Below are positions 23,900 through 35,169 of a stretch of 64,000 nucleotides of DNA, in pieces. The position numbers were made by a program, and so were the translations under genes. The notes under the pieces are model-generated. The model was not told the DNA's origin and searched no databases. It was given only the letters and a program-made list of their open reading frames with translations. The DNA is from Oceanicaulis alexandrii DSM 11625 (GTDB lineage Bacteria; Pseudomonadota; Alphaproteobacteria; Caulobacterales; Maricaulaceae). Numbering within the stretch: the first letter of the stretch is position 1; each line of letters opens with the position of its first letter. Where the stretch lies: the NCBI RefSeq assembly GCF_000420265.1, contig NZ_ATUP01000001.1, forward strand, positions 186,001 through 250,000, given 5' to 3'.

Positions 23900-24397
23900 T
23901 TATTGCATCCGGGTGATCGAGCTGTAGCGCGGATGGGCGTAGTCCTGTTCGACCGTCAGCTCAGGCAGACCACAGAGCTCGGAGCGCGTTTCACCCACCT
24001 CCATCAGATCAAACCCGGCGCAATCGGCATCGCCTTGCGCATGGCCAGTCTCATGAATGGTGTTTGAGGAAAACCCAGCTTGCACAGCAAAGATGTAGGC
24101 GTATGGGAAGTCATAGCTGAAGGCGTAAGTGTAACCGTTTTCATCAGCCTCAGTCAGCGCAAATTGCGACCCGCAGTCTTCAAAGTCGAGATCCGCATCA
24201 GAGCTGCTCATCGCGATGCAATTGCCATCAAAACGAAGCTCAATGGTGAAATCCTCATGATAAACGGCCGCGTCTGAGGAGATCACTACCTCCCACACCT
24301 GGCCCTGCAGAGGATCGTCACCAGACAGTGCAGCCGCATGTCCGCAGCCAAGCAAGCCGAAGCCGAGCACGGTGAGTGTTCTGATGTGCGTACGCAT
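23900..24397 (-). CDS. Hypothetical lipoprotein
   Basis: 165 residues, not recognised. The ATG at 24397 has GGGAGGGG just upstream. The signal sequence MRTHIRTLTVLGFGLLGCGH has a lipobox LLGC (Cys18). The mature domain is beta-rich and acidic with several Cys (FDGNCIAMSSSDADLDFEDC, GDADCAGFDLM, SELCGLPEL) that could form disulfides, and IHETGH resembles part of a metal-binding motif but is not a complete HExxH. Probably periplasmic-facing. Confidence 0.7.
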   Translation of the reverse strand: MRTHIRTLTVLGFGLLGCGHAAALSGDDPLQGQVWEVVISSDAAVYHEDFTIELRFDGNCIAMSSSDADLDFEDCGSQFALTEADENGYTYAFSYDFPYAYIFAVQAGFSSNTIHETGHAQGDADCAGFDLMEVGETRSELCGLPELTVEQDYAHPRYSSITRMQ

Positions 24398-24468
24398 GAG
24401 CGCCCCTCCCTGAAAACAGAAGAGCACTCTAGCGCCAAGGCGTTAAAGCTCTGGGCTATAAGTTCAGT

Positions 24469-26739
24469 TTACGGCGTGTGATTGAGATCATAGGCGGCCA
24501 GCCCCGCCAGGTTGACGATGTCAGACACGTTTGAGCCGACCCGCGCCACCTGAACCGATTGCTCAAGCCCGATTAACAGCCCTTCAATCACCGTCGCGCC
24601 GCCTGCGGATTTCAACAGCCGCGCGGCGATCGAGGCGGAGTGCACCGCCGGCATCACCAGAACGTTTGCGGCGTCTGACAGGCGTGAGAACGGATAGCGC
24701 TCGCGATGATTGGGATCGAGCGCGATATCAACCGCCATCTCGCCTTCATACTCGAAATCAAGATCGAGCTTATCAAGCTTGCTGACCGCGCTTTGCACCT
24801 TGCTGGTCCGTTCGCCCGGCGGGTTGCCGAAGGTGGAATAGCTCATGAACGCCACCCGCGGATCGAGGCCCAGCCGGCGCGCGGCGTGAGCGGCGCCGAC
24901 GGCGATCTCGGCCAGGCCGTCAGAATCCGGGAATTCAGTGACGTTGGTGTCGGCAATGACCAGCATCTTGCCGCGCGCCAGCGCCACGGTCAGGCCGATC
25001 ACACGCCCCCCCGGCGCCGGATCCAGCACCAGGCGGATATCGCTCATCGTGTTGGTGAAATGGCGGGTGACGCCCGTCACCATGCCGTCGGCATCACCAA
25101 ATTTGAGCATGCAGGCGGAGAAGACGTTGCGGTCGTTATTGACCAGACGCTGCACATCGCGGCGCAGATAGCCCTGACGCTGAAGCCGCTTGTAGAGCCA
25201 GTCCGCATAGTCGGCGTTGCGATCTGACAGACGCGCATTCTGGATTTCCAGCACGTCGTCAGGCAGTCCAAGCGTGCGCATGTTGGCGCGGGCGATCTCT
25301 TCGCGCGCCACCAGCACCGCTTTGCCCAAACCTTGGGACTGGAAGGCGAAGGCGGCGCGGATCACGCTCGGCTCTTCGCCTTCGGCGAACACGATACGCT
25401 TGTCCGAGCCCGAAATCGCCTGGGTGACGCGCTGTTGCAGGGCGGCTGTCGGATCCAGGCGGCGCGCCAGCGACTGGCGGTATTTCTCTTCATCCTCGAT
25501 CGGAATGCGCGCAACCCCGGTTTCAATCGCGGCCCGCGCCACATAGGGCGGCACAAAGCTGATCAGGCGCGGATCAAACGGCGATGGGATGATGTAATCG
25601 CGGCCAAAGCGTAACCCGCTGTCAGACTTGTTGGCGGTCGACACCTCGTCCGGCACGTCCTGACGGGCGAGATCGGCCAGGGCGCGCGCGGCCGCGAGCT
25701 TCATTTCCTCATTGATCGTCCGGGCGCGCACGTCCAGCGCGCCGCGGAAAATATAAGGAAATCCGAGCACGTTATTGACCTGATTGGGAAAATCAGAGCG
25801 CCCAGTCGCCACGATCGCGTCCGAGCGCGCCGCGCGGACTTCGTCGGGCATGATTTCCGGCGTCGGGTTCGCCATGGCGAAAAGTATGGGATCGGCCGCC
25901 ATGGACTTCACCATGTCCTGGCTGACAATGCCGCCCGCCGAAAGGCCCAGGAACACGTCCGCGTCCACCATCGCCTCTTTAAGAGTGCGCAAGTCCGTTT
26001 CACGAGCATGTTGCGCCAGTCGGTCATGAAGATCGTTGCGGCCCGTATGAACCACGCCGTTCACATCCACCACGGTGACATTATCGTGCTGCACGCCCAG
26101 GGACTTCACCAGCTCCAGCACCGACAGGCCCGCCGCGCCGGCGCCGCAGAGCACCAGCTTGATGTCTTCAAACTTGCGGTTCGTCAGATGACAAGCGTTG
26201 ATCAGCCCGGCGGCTGCGATAATCGCGGTCCCATGCTGATCATCATGGAATACCGGAATATCGAGTTTTTCGCGCAAGCGCGCCTCGATCTCGAAGCATT
26301 CCGGGCTCTTGATGTCCTCAAGATTGATGCCGCCAAAGCTGTCGCCGAACCCGGCGACGCAATCGACGAACTTGTCGGGATCTGTGTAGTTGATCTCGAG
26401 ATCAAAGCCGTCAATGTCCGCAAAGCGTTTGAACAGGACCGCCTTGCCTTCCATCACGGGCTTTGACGCTGCGGGGCCCAGATTGCCCAACCCCAGGATC
26501 GCCGTGCCGTTGGAGACCACCGCCACGGTGTTGCCCTTGGACGTGTAATCATAGACCGCATCCGGGTTTTCCGCGATCGCTCGCACCGGCGCCGCCACGC
26601 CCGGCGAATAGGCCAGCGCCAGATCACGCTGGGTCGCCATCGGCTTTGTCGGAATCATCGCCACCTTGCCCGGCGGGCTCGCGCGGTGAAATTCCAGCGC
26701 GTCTGCGTCGGTCGAGGAAAGCTTTTCTGTGTCGGACAT
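24469..26739 (-). CDS. maeB: NADP-dependent malic enzyme with phosphotransacetylase-like domain
   Basis: 756 residues. The N-terminal malic domain (about 1-430) includes [20 protein letters not shown] and the catalytic region [20 protein letters not shown]. The NAD(P)-binding motif is [17 protein letters not shown]. The C-terminal 320 residues are a phosphate acetyl/butyryl transferase-like regulatory domain ([26 protein letters not shown]-like). It converts malate to pyruvate and CO2 with NADP; the PTA-like part is allosteric and not catalytic in E. coli MaeB. Length is exactly that expected. Confidence 0.95.
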   Translation of the reverse strand: MSDTEKLSSTDADALEFHRASPPGKVAMIPTKPMATQRDLALAYSPGVAAPVRAIAENPDAVYDYTSKGNTVAVVSNGTAILGLGNLGPAASKPVMEGKAVLFKRFADIDGFDLEINYTDPDKFVDCVAGFGDSFGGINLEDIKSPECFEIEARLREKLDIPVFHDDQHGTAIIAAAGLINACHLTNRKFEDIKLVLCGAGAAGLSVLELVKSLGVQHDNVTVVDVNGVVHTGRNDLHDRLAQHARETDLRTLKEAMVDADVFLGLSAGGIVSQDMVKSMAADPILFAMANPTPEIMPDEVRAARSDAIVATGRSDFPNQVNNVLGFPYIFRGALDVRARTINEEMKLAAARALADLARQDVPDEVSTANKSDSGLRFGRDYIIPSPFDPRLISFVPPYVARAAIETGVARIPIEDEEKYRQSLARRLDPTAALQQRVTQAISGSDKRIVFAEGEEPSVIRAAFAFQSQGLGKAVLVAREEIARANMRTLGLPDDVLEIQNARLSDRNADYADWLYKRLQRQGYLRRDVQRLVNNDRNVFSACMLKFGDADGMVTGVTRHFTNTMSDIRLVLDPAPGGRVIGLTVALARGKMLVIADTNVTEFPDSDGLAEIAVGAAHAARRLGLDPRVAFMSYSTFGNPPGERTSKVQSAVSKLDKLDLDFEYEGEMAVDIALDPNHRERYPFSRLSDAANVLVMPAVHSASIAARLLKSAGGATVIEGLLIGLEQSVQVARVGSNVSDIVNLAGLAAYDLNHTP

Positions 26740-26806
26740 GGCGATGATGGATCTATCTGCTCTGAAGGAGTCGTGTCAGAGCTATACGCGTCTGCGCGCT
26801 CGCTTG

Positions 26807-28339
26807 CTACACCATGTGTGGGTTCAATCGCTGCAGAGCCGCCTTGCGAATTTGCGCCTGTGAAACAGCGTCCAGCGCCTGCGGCAGACAAGTCAGAACC
26901 GTGTCCACCGTCCCGCCCGGCCCAAGGCGTCGTCCCGCATCGCCATGAATATAAACCGCCGCACAGGCCGCCTCATGCGTCGGCGCGCCTTGCGCCAGAA
27001 ATGCGCCGATCAGTCCGGCCAGCACATCGCCCGTCCCTGCCGTCGCCAGACGCGCGCTGGCGTGAACATTCACCCAAGCCTCGCCATCCGGCGTAGCGAT
27101 CACCGTATCCGCGCCCTTGAACACCACCACCGCCCCGCAACGCCGGGCGGCCTCTCGCGTGCGTTCGATCTTGTTGCCTGCATGCTTCGCCTCTGTGAGG
27201 TCTGGAAAGAGCCGCGCGAACTCTCCGCCATGCGGGGTCAGGACGCAGTCCGCATGCAGGCCTTCAAACAAGGCGTCCGGCGCGTCTTCGAACACGCTCA
27301 AGGCGTCAGCATCCAGCACCAGTGGAGCCTTGAACGCGCAGGCTGACCGCACTTGCGCCTTCAAACGCGCGCTGATCCCGGCACCAGGCCCCATCACGAC
27401 GGCGCTGGCGCGGTGCTGCTCGAGCACTTCGCCGAACGGCTGCTCAGCCTCGTACCGCCGCGCCACAAGACTGTCTGAAGCGGACGCGATCTCATTAAGC
27501 GCCCCCTGTCCGGAGAGGACCGTAACGAAACCCGCGCCGCCAATTTGCCCGGCCCGCGCCGCCAGTCGAGCCGCGCCCGTCGCGCCGCGCCCGCCCGCCA
27601 GCACGCACAAGCGTCCGCGGCTATGTTTGTGGGCGTCACGATCCAAGCGCGCGCCCGGAACTCGCCAGAGGTCAGGATGGTTCACTGTCGCGCACGGCGC
27701 GGCCGCTTCACTCCAGCCATCAGGAATGCCGATGCCGCTCACGATGAGCTCTCCACAGAGCGCTCGCCCCGGCGATAACAGATGCGCCGGCTTGTACCGA
27801 TGGAAGGTGACGGTCAGATCCGCGCGAAACACCGGTCCCTGTAAAGCCGCCATATCGCCGGACAAGCCGCTGGGCGTGTCGACAGCGACACAGACGCCGC
27901 CAAAGGACTGACTGTCTTGCGCCAGCCGCGCAGCATCTCCCTCAAGCGGCCGGTTCCGCCCCGCGCCGAACAGCGCATCCACAATCAGGGCGTAGTCATC
28001 AAGCTGGCAGGCGCCAAGCGGGCGGACAGGACCATTCCAGCCTTTTGCCGCCCAGGCCGCATCCCCTTTCAGGTCAGAGACATCAGCCAGCGTAAAGATG
28101 CTGACGGGCCACCCCGCTTTGGACAAACACTGCGCGATGACCCAGCCATCGCCGCCATTATTGCCAGGACCACATAGCACCGCCGCAGGGCGCGGCGACC
28201 AGTTCTGACGGATGGCCCGGGCGACAGCCTCCCCGGCGTTTTGCATCAAGACCGAGCCAGACACGCCTTGCGAGACCGCATGGGAATCCGCCCGTCCCAT
28301 GGCGGAGACGCTGAGGATGGCGTGGGGGTGATCAGACAT
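26807..28339 (-). CDS. nnr: Bifunctional NAD(P)HX epimerase/dehydratase
   Basis: 510 residues. The N-terminal YjeF_N epimerase domain (about 1-210) has VLCGPGNNGGDGWVIA. The C-terminal ADP-dependent ribokinase-like dehydratase domain (about 225-500) has VMGPGAGIS and the ATP/catalytic motif TAGTGDVLAGLIGAFLAQG. Together they repair hydrated NADH/NADPH. It lies just upstream of maeB on the same strand, 67 bases apart. The fusion is the common bacterial form. Confidence 0.94.
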   Translation of the reverse strand: MSDHPHAILSVSAMGRADSHAVSQGVSGSVLMQNAGEAVARAIRQNWSPRPAAVLCGPGNNGGDGWVIAQCLSKAGWPVSIFTLADVSDLKGDAAWAAKGWNGPVRPLGACQLDDYALIVDALFGAGRNRPLEGDAARLAQDSQSFGGVCVAVDTPSGLSGDMAALQGPVFRADLTVTFHRYKPAHLLSPGRALCGELIVSGIGIPDGWSEAAAPCATVNHPDLWRVPGARLDRDAHKHSRGRLCVLAGGRGATGAARLAARAGQIGGAGFVTVLSGQGALNEIASASDSLVARRYEAEQPFGEVLEQHRASAVVMGPGAGISARLKAQVRSACAFKAPLVLDADALSVFEDAPDALFEGLHADCVLTPHGGEFARLFPDLTEAKHAGNKIERTREAARRCGAVVVFKGADTVIATPDGEAWVNVHASARLATAGTGDVLAGLIGAFLAQGAPTHEAACAAVYIHGDAGRRLGPGGTVDTVLTCLPQALDAVSQAQIRKAALQRLNPHMV

Positions 28340-28461
28340 TGTCAGAGCTATCCTTCAAATTCGCATTAGTATCGAGCATCGGCGCTGCAAAATCGAGCAA
28401 TGCGAGTTTTGCGCATGCCTGCGACCTTGCTCCGACTTGCGGCGTTCGGCGCGACAGTTAG

Positions 28462-28827
<366 letters not shown>

Positions 28828-28880
28828 CCCCCGCAAGACATCGCCCGCCAGCACCCACAGCCAGCCATAAGGACCCTACC

Positions 28881-30287
28881 ATGTCTGCTGACAAGATTCT
28901 CAAGCAAATCAAGGACGAAGACGTCGAATTCGTCGATCTGCGGTTCACTGACCCGCGCGGCAAGCTGCAACATGTCACCTTTGACGTGGACATGGTGGAT
29001 GAAGACTTCTTTGAAGAAGGCTCCATGTTCGACGGCTCGTCCATTGGCGGCTGGAAAGCCATCAACGAGTCCGACATGGTGCTGATGCCCGACACGAGCA
29101 CGGCTCATATCGACCCGTTCTTCCAGCAAACCACCCTGTCCGTGGTCTGTGACATTCTGGAGCCGGACTCTGGCGAGGCGTATAACCGCGACCCGCGCAC
29201 CACCGCGAAGAAAGCCGAGAATTTCCTCGCTGCCTCAGGGATTGGCGACAAGGCGTTCTTTGGCCCGGAAGCGGAATTCTTCATCTTTGATGATGTGCGC
29301 TGGTCCACCGCCCAGAACAACACCTTCTACGCGCTCGATTCCGATGAAGGCCCGTACAATTCCGGCGTGAAAATGGAGGGCGGCAACCTCGCCCACCGTC
29401 CTGGCCCGAAAGGCGGCTACTTCCCGGTTCCGCCGATTGATTCGCTTCAGGACATGCGTTCTGAAATGCTGTCGGTGATGAAAGAGCTGGGCCTGCAGCC
29501 AGAAAAGCATCACCACGAAGTCGCGCCGTCGCAGCATGAGCTGGGGATGAAATTCTCCACCCTCACCGAGATGGCCGACCGCATGCAGACCTATAAATAC
29601 ATCGTGCACAATGTCGCCGCCGCCTATGGCAAGACCGCGACGTTCATGCCCAAGCCGGTCCATGCAGACAACGGCTCCGGCATGCACGTGCACCAGTCGA
29701 TCTGGAAAGACGGAAACCCGCTATTCGCAGGCGACAAATACGCTGGCCTGTCCGACACTTGCCTGTATTACATCGGCGGAATCATCAAGCACGCTCGCGC
29801 AATCAATGCGTTCGCCAACGCGTCGACCAACTCCTACAAGCGTCTGGTGCCGGGCTTTGAAGCGCCGGTTCTGCTCGCCTATTCGGCGCGCAACCGCTCG
29901 GCCTCCATCCGCATCCCGCACGTGCCGTCCGCCAAGGGCAAGCGCCTCGAAACCCGCTTCCCTGATCCGGCCGGGAACCCGTACCTGACCTTCGCCTCGC
30001 TGCTGATGGCGGGCCTGGACGGCATTGAGAACCAGATCCATCCCGGCGACGCCATGGACAAGGATCTTTATGATCTGCCGGCTGAAGAGCTCAAGGACAT
30101 CCCGACCGTTTGCTCCTCGCTGCGCCAGGCCCTGGAATCACTCGACGCTGACCGCGACTTCCTCAAGAAGGGCGGCGTCATGGATGATGATCAGATCGAC
30201 GCCTATATTGATCTGAAGATGGAAGAAGTGACCCGCATCGAACACCACCCGCACCCGGTTGAGTTCGAGATGTATTACAAAGTCTAG
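28881..30287 (+). CDS. glnA: Glutamine synthetase type I
   Basis: 468 residues, the usual GSI length. It starts [20 protein letters not shown], has the metal/substrate motif [16 protein letters not shown], the ATP-binding [20 protein letters not shown], and the adenylylation-site region [18 protein letters not shown] with the modifiable Tyr. It makes glutamine from glutamate and ammonia; adenylylation by GlnE under PII control is expected. A strong hairpin follows. Confidence 0.98.
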   Translation: MSADKILKQIKDEDVEFVDLRFTDPRGKLQHVTFDVDMVDEDFFEEGSMFDGSSIGGWKAINESDMVLMPDTSTAHIDPFFQQTTLSVVCDILEPDSGEAYNRDPRTTAKKAENFLAASGIGDKAFFGPEAEFFIFDDVRWSTAQNNTFYALDSDEGPYNSGVKMEGGNLAHRPGPKGGYFPVPPIDSLQDMRSEMLSVMKELGLQPEKHHHEVAPSQHELGMKFSTLTEMADRMQTYKYIVHNVAAAYGKTATFMPKPVHADNGSGMHVHQSIWKDGNPLFAGDKYAGLSDTCLYYIGGIIKHARAINAFANASTNSYKRLVPGFEAPVLLAYSARNRSASIRIPHVPSAKGKRLETRFPDPAGNPYLTFASLLMAGLDGIENQIHPGDAMDKDLYDLPAEELKDIPTVCSSLRQALESLDADRDFLKKGGVMDDDQIDAYIDLKMEEVTRIEHHPHPVEFEMYYKV

Positions 30288-30310
30288 GCTCAGGCCTGCC
30301 TTGGGTTTTA

Positions 30311-30344
30311 AGCGGCCGCCCTGGAGACTTCCAGGGCGGCCGCT
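30311..30344 (+). terminator. Terminator-like hairpin after glnA
   Basis: Perfect 14-bp stem AGCGGCCGCCCTGG / CCAGGGCGGCCGCT with a six-base loop. The following CCTGTTTGGG is only weakly T-rich. Confidence 0.7.
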
Positions 30345-30456
30345 CCTGTTTGGGGGCCAGTTTCGGAGCAAGCGTAAAAAATGGCTGCGGCGCGCGGGCT
30401 TGCAATGGTCGACGTGCGCAAAACCATGGGCTAGAAAGACGGGATGACGCACGTTT

Positions 30457-30475
30457 GGTTCACAAGCTGTGAACC
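30457..30475. promoter_or_regulatory. Perfect inverted repeat upstream of the autotransporter gene
   Basis: GGTTCACA-AGC-TGTGAACC, 8-bp perfect arms with a 3-base centre, 23 bases before the ATG at 30499. It may be a dimeric regulator's operator or a hairpin in the leader. No -35/-10 pair is obvious around it. Confidence 0.45.
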
Positions 30476-30498
30476 TGCGCCTGACCGGAGACTGACGC

Positions 30499-33400
30499 AT
30501 GCGCCGCAGCCTTTTCGCCGCCGTTTCCCTGACCGCCCTCATCGCTTCGCCGTCCTGGGCGGACGAGGAAATCAACGACGAACGCACCCAGCCAATCGAG
30601 ACGGCTGACGCTGACGGCGCTGGAAATGCCGACAATATCGTCATCGGCACGAACGGGCGGGTTACGCTGATCGGCGCTCCAGCCCCGGCCGTGCACGTCA
30701 ATTCCAATAACAATCTGACGACTGACAACGGTGCGATCATCCAGATCAATGACCGCGACGCCGACGGCAACGCCGTCAGTGTGGACGGCGCGGTCGGCGT
30801 TCAGATGGATCCGGGCGTCGAAGGCGATTTTGTGCACAATGGCCGTATCCTGCTTGATGACAGCGACGATGCGACCGATAGCGAAACAGACGACCTGATC
30901 GACACAGATGGCGACGGTCAGGCCGATGACCCGGATCAGGAATTCGACGGCCCCTTCGCGCAGGACCAGAACAAGACCGGCATTCTGATCGGCGCAGTCG
31001 ACTCCGACTTCAATCCCATCGCCAACCAGGATGCGGTGACGGGTAACGTCACAATCTCGGCTAGCGGCTCCGTGATTGTTCAAGGTCAGAACAGCTTTGG
31101 CGTCCGCGCGGTCACCAATCTGGACGGCGATTTCATCTCTCGAGGGTCCGTGGGCGTCACCGGTGAAGGCAGCCGCGCCATTTCTCTGGAAGGCGACGTC
31201 AGCGGTGATGTTCAAGTCAACTCGGTGACCGCCGTCACGCCCGGTGGAGAAGGCGTCGCCATTGAAGGTGACGTGGGAGGCGGCATCCGCGCGACCGGCC
31301 TTATCCAGACCTATGGTTACCGCACGTCGACGCGCTACAGCGAAAGCCTTATGGCGCTGTTTGAAAGCGAAGCGGAAGCCGCCGAGCGCGGCGACGTCGC
31401 AGACAATCTCGATTCAGGTTCCGCCTTCCTGATCGCTGGCTCCGTGGCTGATGGCGTGTTCATTTCGGCCGCTGGCAGCATTCAAGCCTACACCGGCGGC
31501 GGCGCCGCCGTTGAGTTCCGTCCCGATGAAGACGGCTCGGGCGACATGGTGATCGGCGAGGTCGCCCTGCCTGACGATTTCACAAGCAACCGGACGGATG
31601 ACGATGATGACGGAGACCTGCTCGGGTACGGCGTCGTCAATGAAGGCACGATCGGCAATAACGGCATCTTCGACGGCAAGGACGCCACCGCATTCCTGAT
31701 TGTCGGACGCAATGACAACGGCGTCCTGCGTTCAGTCATCCTCGGAGCTGGCGGCCTGTCCAATGTCGCTACGGTTTCCGCGACCGCCTATGACGGGCGC
31801 GCTGTGGCCATGCACTTCGGCGAAGGCGCCCAGCTGGACACGGTTCACAATGCCGGCACGATCCGCGCCGCGTCGTCCCTGGGCCATGCTGCAGACGGGT
31901 TCGCTGACGACTCCTATGGCGTCGGTGAGGCGATTGCGATTGATCTCGACGAGAATTCGCAGATCCGCTCCATCCTCAATGAGGCCGGCACGATTTCCGC
32001 CTCTCTGATCGGCGGCGGTCAGAGCGCAGTCGCCATCCGTTCCAATGACGACAGCCTCGAAGAAATTCGCAACACAGGCGTGATCACCACATTCGTCAGC
32101 AATATCGACGACGCATATTCCGCCGATGATATTGATCTGATCGCTGTCGATGCGCGCAATAATAATGGCGGCCTGAGCATTATTCAGGAGCAAGGCTTTG
32201 ATGCTGACGGCGAGGCGCTGAACGCGCCGGTCATCAATGGCCATATTCTGCTCGGCGATGGTGACGACCGCGTGGAAATCCTTGCTGGCGCCGTGAATGG
32301 CGACATTGCTTTCGGTTTGGGGGCGGATGTCCTGATCATCGACAACGCCACGCTCAATGGCGCTGTAAGCGATGCGGACGGTGATCTTGTTCTGGATGTC
32401 ACCAACGGTCAGATCGGTCTGACAGGCACCGACGCCCTGGCGCTTCGCGATGCGGTCTTCCGCAATGGCGGCGAGCTTCAGGTCACGATCGACACCGCAG
32501 ACCGCTCCGCCGCCTTCGTCAACGCCTCCGGATCAGTCACTTTTGAAGAAGGCTCGTCGCTGTCGGTCGGACTGGACAACATGATCGGCCAGGGCGGCGT
32601 TTTTGACATCGTTTCCGCCGGCGACCTGACCTTGGCGGATGAGGCCGGCACGCTGACCACGTCTGATTCGCCCTTCCTCTATAACGCCTCTATGGAACGC
32701 TCCAGCGAGGACGAGAACAAGATCATTCTCACGCTTCAACTCAAGACGGCGGACGAGCTGGGCATGCACGCCAACCAGGCCGCAGCCTATGACGAAGCCC
32801 TCGCCGCTTTCGAGACCGTCGAGAGCCTGGGAGCGGCCTTCGCCAGCCTGCGCAACGCAGAGCAGTTTTATGGCGCCTATGACCAGCTGCTGCCGGAATA
32901 CGCCGCCAGCGCCATCCAGTTCGCGCTCGCGTCAAATGACGCCGCGGCCGGCGCCCTTCAGGGACGTTTGCGCAATGCGCGCCTCGCGCCGGATGATCTG
33001 GCGGGCGTCTGGATCCAGGAATTCGGCTATTACGCGGACCGCTCCGGCTCAGCGCTGGCCGAAGGCTATCGGGGTCAGGGCGTCGGCATCGCCGTTGGCC
33101 TGGATCGCCCGGTGGGTCCGTTCTACGCCGTGGGCGTTCAGCTTGTCGGCGCCGCGAGTGAAATCGAAGAAACCAATGGCTTCGACCAGCCCATGGTGTC
33201 TCTGACCGGCCAGATCGGCGGCTATGCCGCGATGGATCTCGGCGGTTTTGATATCTCGGGCAATATCGGCATCGGCTACGATTATTTCGAAACTGATCGC
33301 GAGATCCGCATTGGTGATTTCAGCGCGCTGACCAGCGCCGACTGGAGCGGCTGGCACGCCACCGCCAGCCTGCAAGCCGGACGCGATTTCGCCTTTGGCT

Positions 33401-33846
33401 CATGGGTTTTGCGTCCCGAGGCGGCTGTGACGTATCTGTCGCTGTTTGAAAGCGGCTATACCGAAACCACGTCCGGCAGCAATGCTGACGCGATCAGCGG
33501 TCTCGCGCTGATCGTGGATGACCGCGATTCCTCGACGGTTCTGGGTTCGGGCACGTTGACCCTGGCGCGTCGCTTCGGCACGGATGTGTCCTGGTGGGCG
33601 CCCTCGCTGCGGGTCGGCTATCGCGGCGAATTCTCAAGCTCGGGCGGCGACACCACGGCCCAGTTCGGCCAGGACGGGAACCCGTTCACCCTGCGCTCTG
33701 AACAGCTTTCAAATTCCGGTGCGCTGGTCGGTTTCGGATTAAGCGCAGGCTCGGAGTATTCGACCTTCACCTTTGCGTATGACGCCGATATTCGGGACGA
33801 TTTCGTCCGCCATGTGGCCCGGTTGGTCATTCGCCTGACCTTCTAG
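30499..33846 (+). CDS. Autotransporter with C-terminal beta-barrel
   Basis: 1115 residues. Signal peptide MRRSLFAAVSLTALIASPSW is cut near WA-DEE. A long beta-helix-like passenger (about 22-740) is Asn/Gly/Asp-rich with recurring N-G-T and GD patterns. It includes aspartate ladders such as DLIDTDGDGQADDPDQEF (about 133-150) and TDDDDDGDLLGYG, typical of calcium-binding turns. A linker follows, then an autotransporter beta-domain (last about 270 residues, from VWIQEFGYYADRSGSA) ending in RLVIRLTF with the terminal Phe. It is probably a surface adhesin-like or S-layer-like protein of unknown binding target. Confidence 0.88.
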   Translation: MRRSLFAAVSLTALIASPSWADEEINDERTQPIETADADGAGNADNIVIGTNGRVTLIGAPAPAVHVNSNNNLTTDNGAIIQINDRDADGNAVSVDGAVGVQMDPGVEGDFVHNGRILLDDSDDATDSETDDLIDTDGDGQADDPDQEFDGPFAQDQNKTGILIGAVDSDFNPIANQDAVTGNVTISASGSVIVQGQNSFGVRAVTNLDGDFISRGSVGVTGEGSRAISLEGDVSGDVQVNSVTAVTPGGEGVAIEGDVGGGIRATGLIQTYGYRTSTRYSESLMALFESEAEAAERGDVADNLDSGSAFLIAGSVADGVFISAAGSIQAYTGGGAAVEFRPDEDGSGDMVIGEVALPDDFTSNRTDDDDDGDLLGYGVVNEGTIGNNGIFDGKDATAFLIVGRNDNGVLRSVILGAGGLSNVATVSATAYDGRAVAMHFGEGAQLDTVHNAGTIRAASSLGHAADGFADDSYGVGEAIAIDLDENSQIRSILNEAGTISASLIGGGQSAVAIRSNDDSLEEIRNTGVITTFVSNIDDAYSADDIDLIAVDARNNNGGLSIIQEQGFDADGEALNAPVINGHILLGDGDDRVEILAGAVNGDIAFGLGADVLIIDNATLNGAVSDADGDLVLDVTNGQIGLTGTDALALRDAVFRNGGELQVTIDTADRSAAFVNASGSVTFEEGSSLSVGLDNMIGQGGVFDIVSAGDLTLADEAGTLTTSDSPFLYNASMERSSEDENKIILTLQLKTADELGMHANQAAAYDEALAAFETVESLGAAFASLRNAEQFYGAYDQLLPEYAASAIQFALASNDAAAGALQGRLRNARLAPDDLAGVWIQEFGYYADRSGSALAEGYRGQGVGIAVGLDRPVGPFYAVGVQLVGAASEIEETNGFDQPMVSLTGQIGGYAAMDLGGFDISGNIGIGYDYFETDREIRIGDFSALTSADWSGWHATASLQAGRDFAFGSWVLRPEAAVTYLSLFESGYTETTSGSNADAISGLALIVDDRDSSTVLGSGTLTLARRFGTDVSWWAPSLRVGYRGEFSSSGGDTTAQFGQDGNPFTLRSEQLSNSGALVGFGLSAGSEYSTFTFAYDADIRDDFVRHVARLVIRLTF

Positions 33847-34073
33847 GCGACAACCGCACATAGGCCGTTTGCACGTGTCAGGGGAATCTGGTAAGGCTCA
33901 TTAGTCTTCCTGTCCTGACCCCATGCATTGACGGCGAAGACATGGGTCGGCGCGTGCGACGCAGGCGCGCCGACCCTTTTTTTGAAGCTCGCCATCGCTC
34001 CGCTCAGGAGCTCCTCACTGAAGCTGCGGCTGCGTTTCATCGCCGGTTAACCGTGTTCGGCGAGACTGACAGC

Positions 34074-34682
34074 ATGGTTTTCAGGTCAGTCATCATAGGC
34101 GTTCTTAGCCTCGTTCTGCTGTCTGGGTGCGCGTCAGGGCCGCCTGACCAGGTCCAGGACGCCTGCCTGATCCTTCAGGACAATCGCAGCTGGTGGCGCG
34201 ACCTGCAGCGCACCGAGCGGCGATGGGGCGTCTCTCCAGGCACCCAACTGGCGTTCCTGAAAAAGGAATCGAGTTTTAACCGCAATGCGCGTCCGGCGCG
34301 TCGGCGACTGCTGGGCGTTATTCCAGGCGCGCGCCCGTCCTCGGCATTTGGCTACGCCCAGGCTCTGGATGGAACCTGGGACTGGTATCGCGAAGACACA
34401 GGACGGCGCGGTGCGGACCGGAACGATTTTGGCGATGCGGTGGATTTCATCGGCTGGTACGCCAACAAATCCCAACGCCTGTCCGGCATTTCTCTGAATG
34501 ACCCGTATTCGCTCTATCTCGCCTATCATGAGGGGCATGGCGGGTATAACCGCCGCACCTATCGCAACAAGGATTGGCTCCTGCGCGCCGCCCGCACCGT
34601 CCGGACCGATGCGGAACGCTATGACGCCCAGATCAGCCGCTGCGAACGACGGCTCGGGCGCGGACTGATCCCGTTCTTCTAG
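34074..34682 (+). CDS. Lytic transglycosylase-like lipoprotein (SLT domain)
   Basis: 202 residues from the ATG at 34074. Signal MVFRSVIIGVLSLVLLSGCA has a lipobox LSGC (Cys19). The SLT core has QLAFLKKESSFNRNARPARR with the predicted catalytic Glu of the ES(S/G)F motif. Further along are SAFGYAQALDGTWDWYRE and YLAYHEGHGGYNRRTY, matching the GYxQ and AYNxG-like motifs. It likely cleaves peptidoglycan glycan strands at the outer membrane. The frame extends upstream to 33942 but without a signal peptide. It is convergent with the ACT gene, overlapping by 4 bases. Confidence 0.82.
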   Translation: MVFRSVIIGVLSLVLLSGCASGPPDQVQDACLILQDNRSWWRDLQRTERRWGVSPGTQLAFLKKESSFNRNARPARRRLLGVIPGARPSSAFGYAQALDGTWDWYREDTGRRGADRNDFGDAVDFIGWYANKSQRLSGISLNDPYSLYLAYHEGHGGYNRRTYRNKDWLLRAARTVRTDAERYDAQISRCERRLGRGLIPFF

Positions 34683-35083
34683 GCTCCGTTACGGTCTGAG
34701 AGCTGTTTCAGAACGCTCAGGGCGTCGCCTGCCTTGTCCTCTGGAACGAACACATGGTCATGGTGAAGCGCAGCGACGATGTTCGCGCTGACCCCCGCAC
34801 CCGCCAGCGCCTGGCTGACCGCCGCCGTCAATCCCACAGCCTCCAGCGCCGAGTTCACCTCAAGCGTGATGCGGCGACAAATGAAGACGGGTTCAATCCC
34901 TTGGTCTTCGAGCCGTGAGAGCGGGGCGATGACGGACAGTCCTTCCGCCTCTTCAAAGACTGCGATCGGCGAGAGCGCGTCCAGCGCCTGTGAACGTCGC
35001 GTCGCAGCGTAGGCATAACGCTCAGGGTCGAGCGCCGGGCTCAATTGACGCAACAAGATGTCGAGATCGGTGATAGGCTGCAT
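34679..35083 (-). CDS. ACT-domain regulatory protein
   Basis: 134 residues from the ATG at 35083 (MQPITDLDILLRQLSPALDP). The C-terminal half is ACT-like (LEVNSALEAVGLTAAVSQAL, then AGAGVSANIVAALHHDHVFV), and the N-terminal half may be a second degenerate ACT-like unit (YAYAATRRSQALDALSPIAV). ACT domains bind amino acids. This size and arrangement are found in a family of stand-alone proteins of unknown role. It is divergent from parE. Confidence 0.8.
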   Translation of the reverse strand: MQPITDLDILLRQLSPALDPERYAYAATRRSQALDALSPIAVFEEAEGLSVIAPLSRLEDQGIEPVFICRRITLEVNSALEAVGLTAAVSQALAGAGVSANIVAALHHDHVFVPEDKAGDALSVLKQLSDRNGA

Positions 35084-35169
35084 AACGATCAACTTTCCAC
35101 ATGGCATTGCGGCACGGGCTGCGTCCTCCCTCTACACCCTGGGCCGACGCTAGGGCAGATTACGATGTG

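Noticed and set aside
33843-34040. 65-residue frame on the minus strand between the autotransporter and the SLT lipoprotein
   Set aside because: No RBS or recognisable features; the stretch 33847-34073 looks like an ordinary intergenic region.
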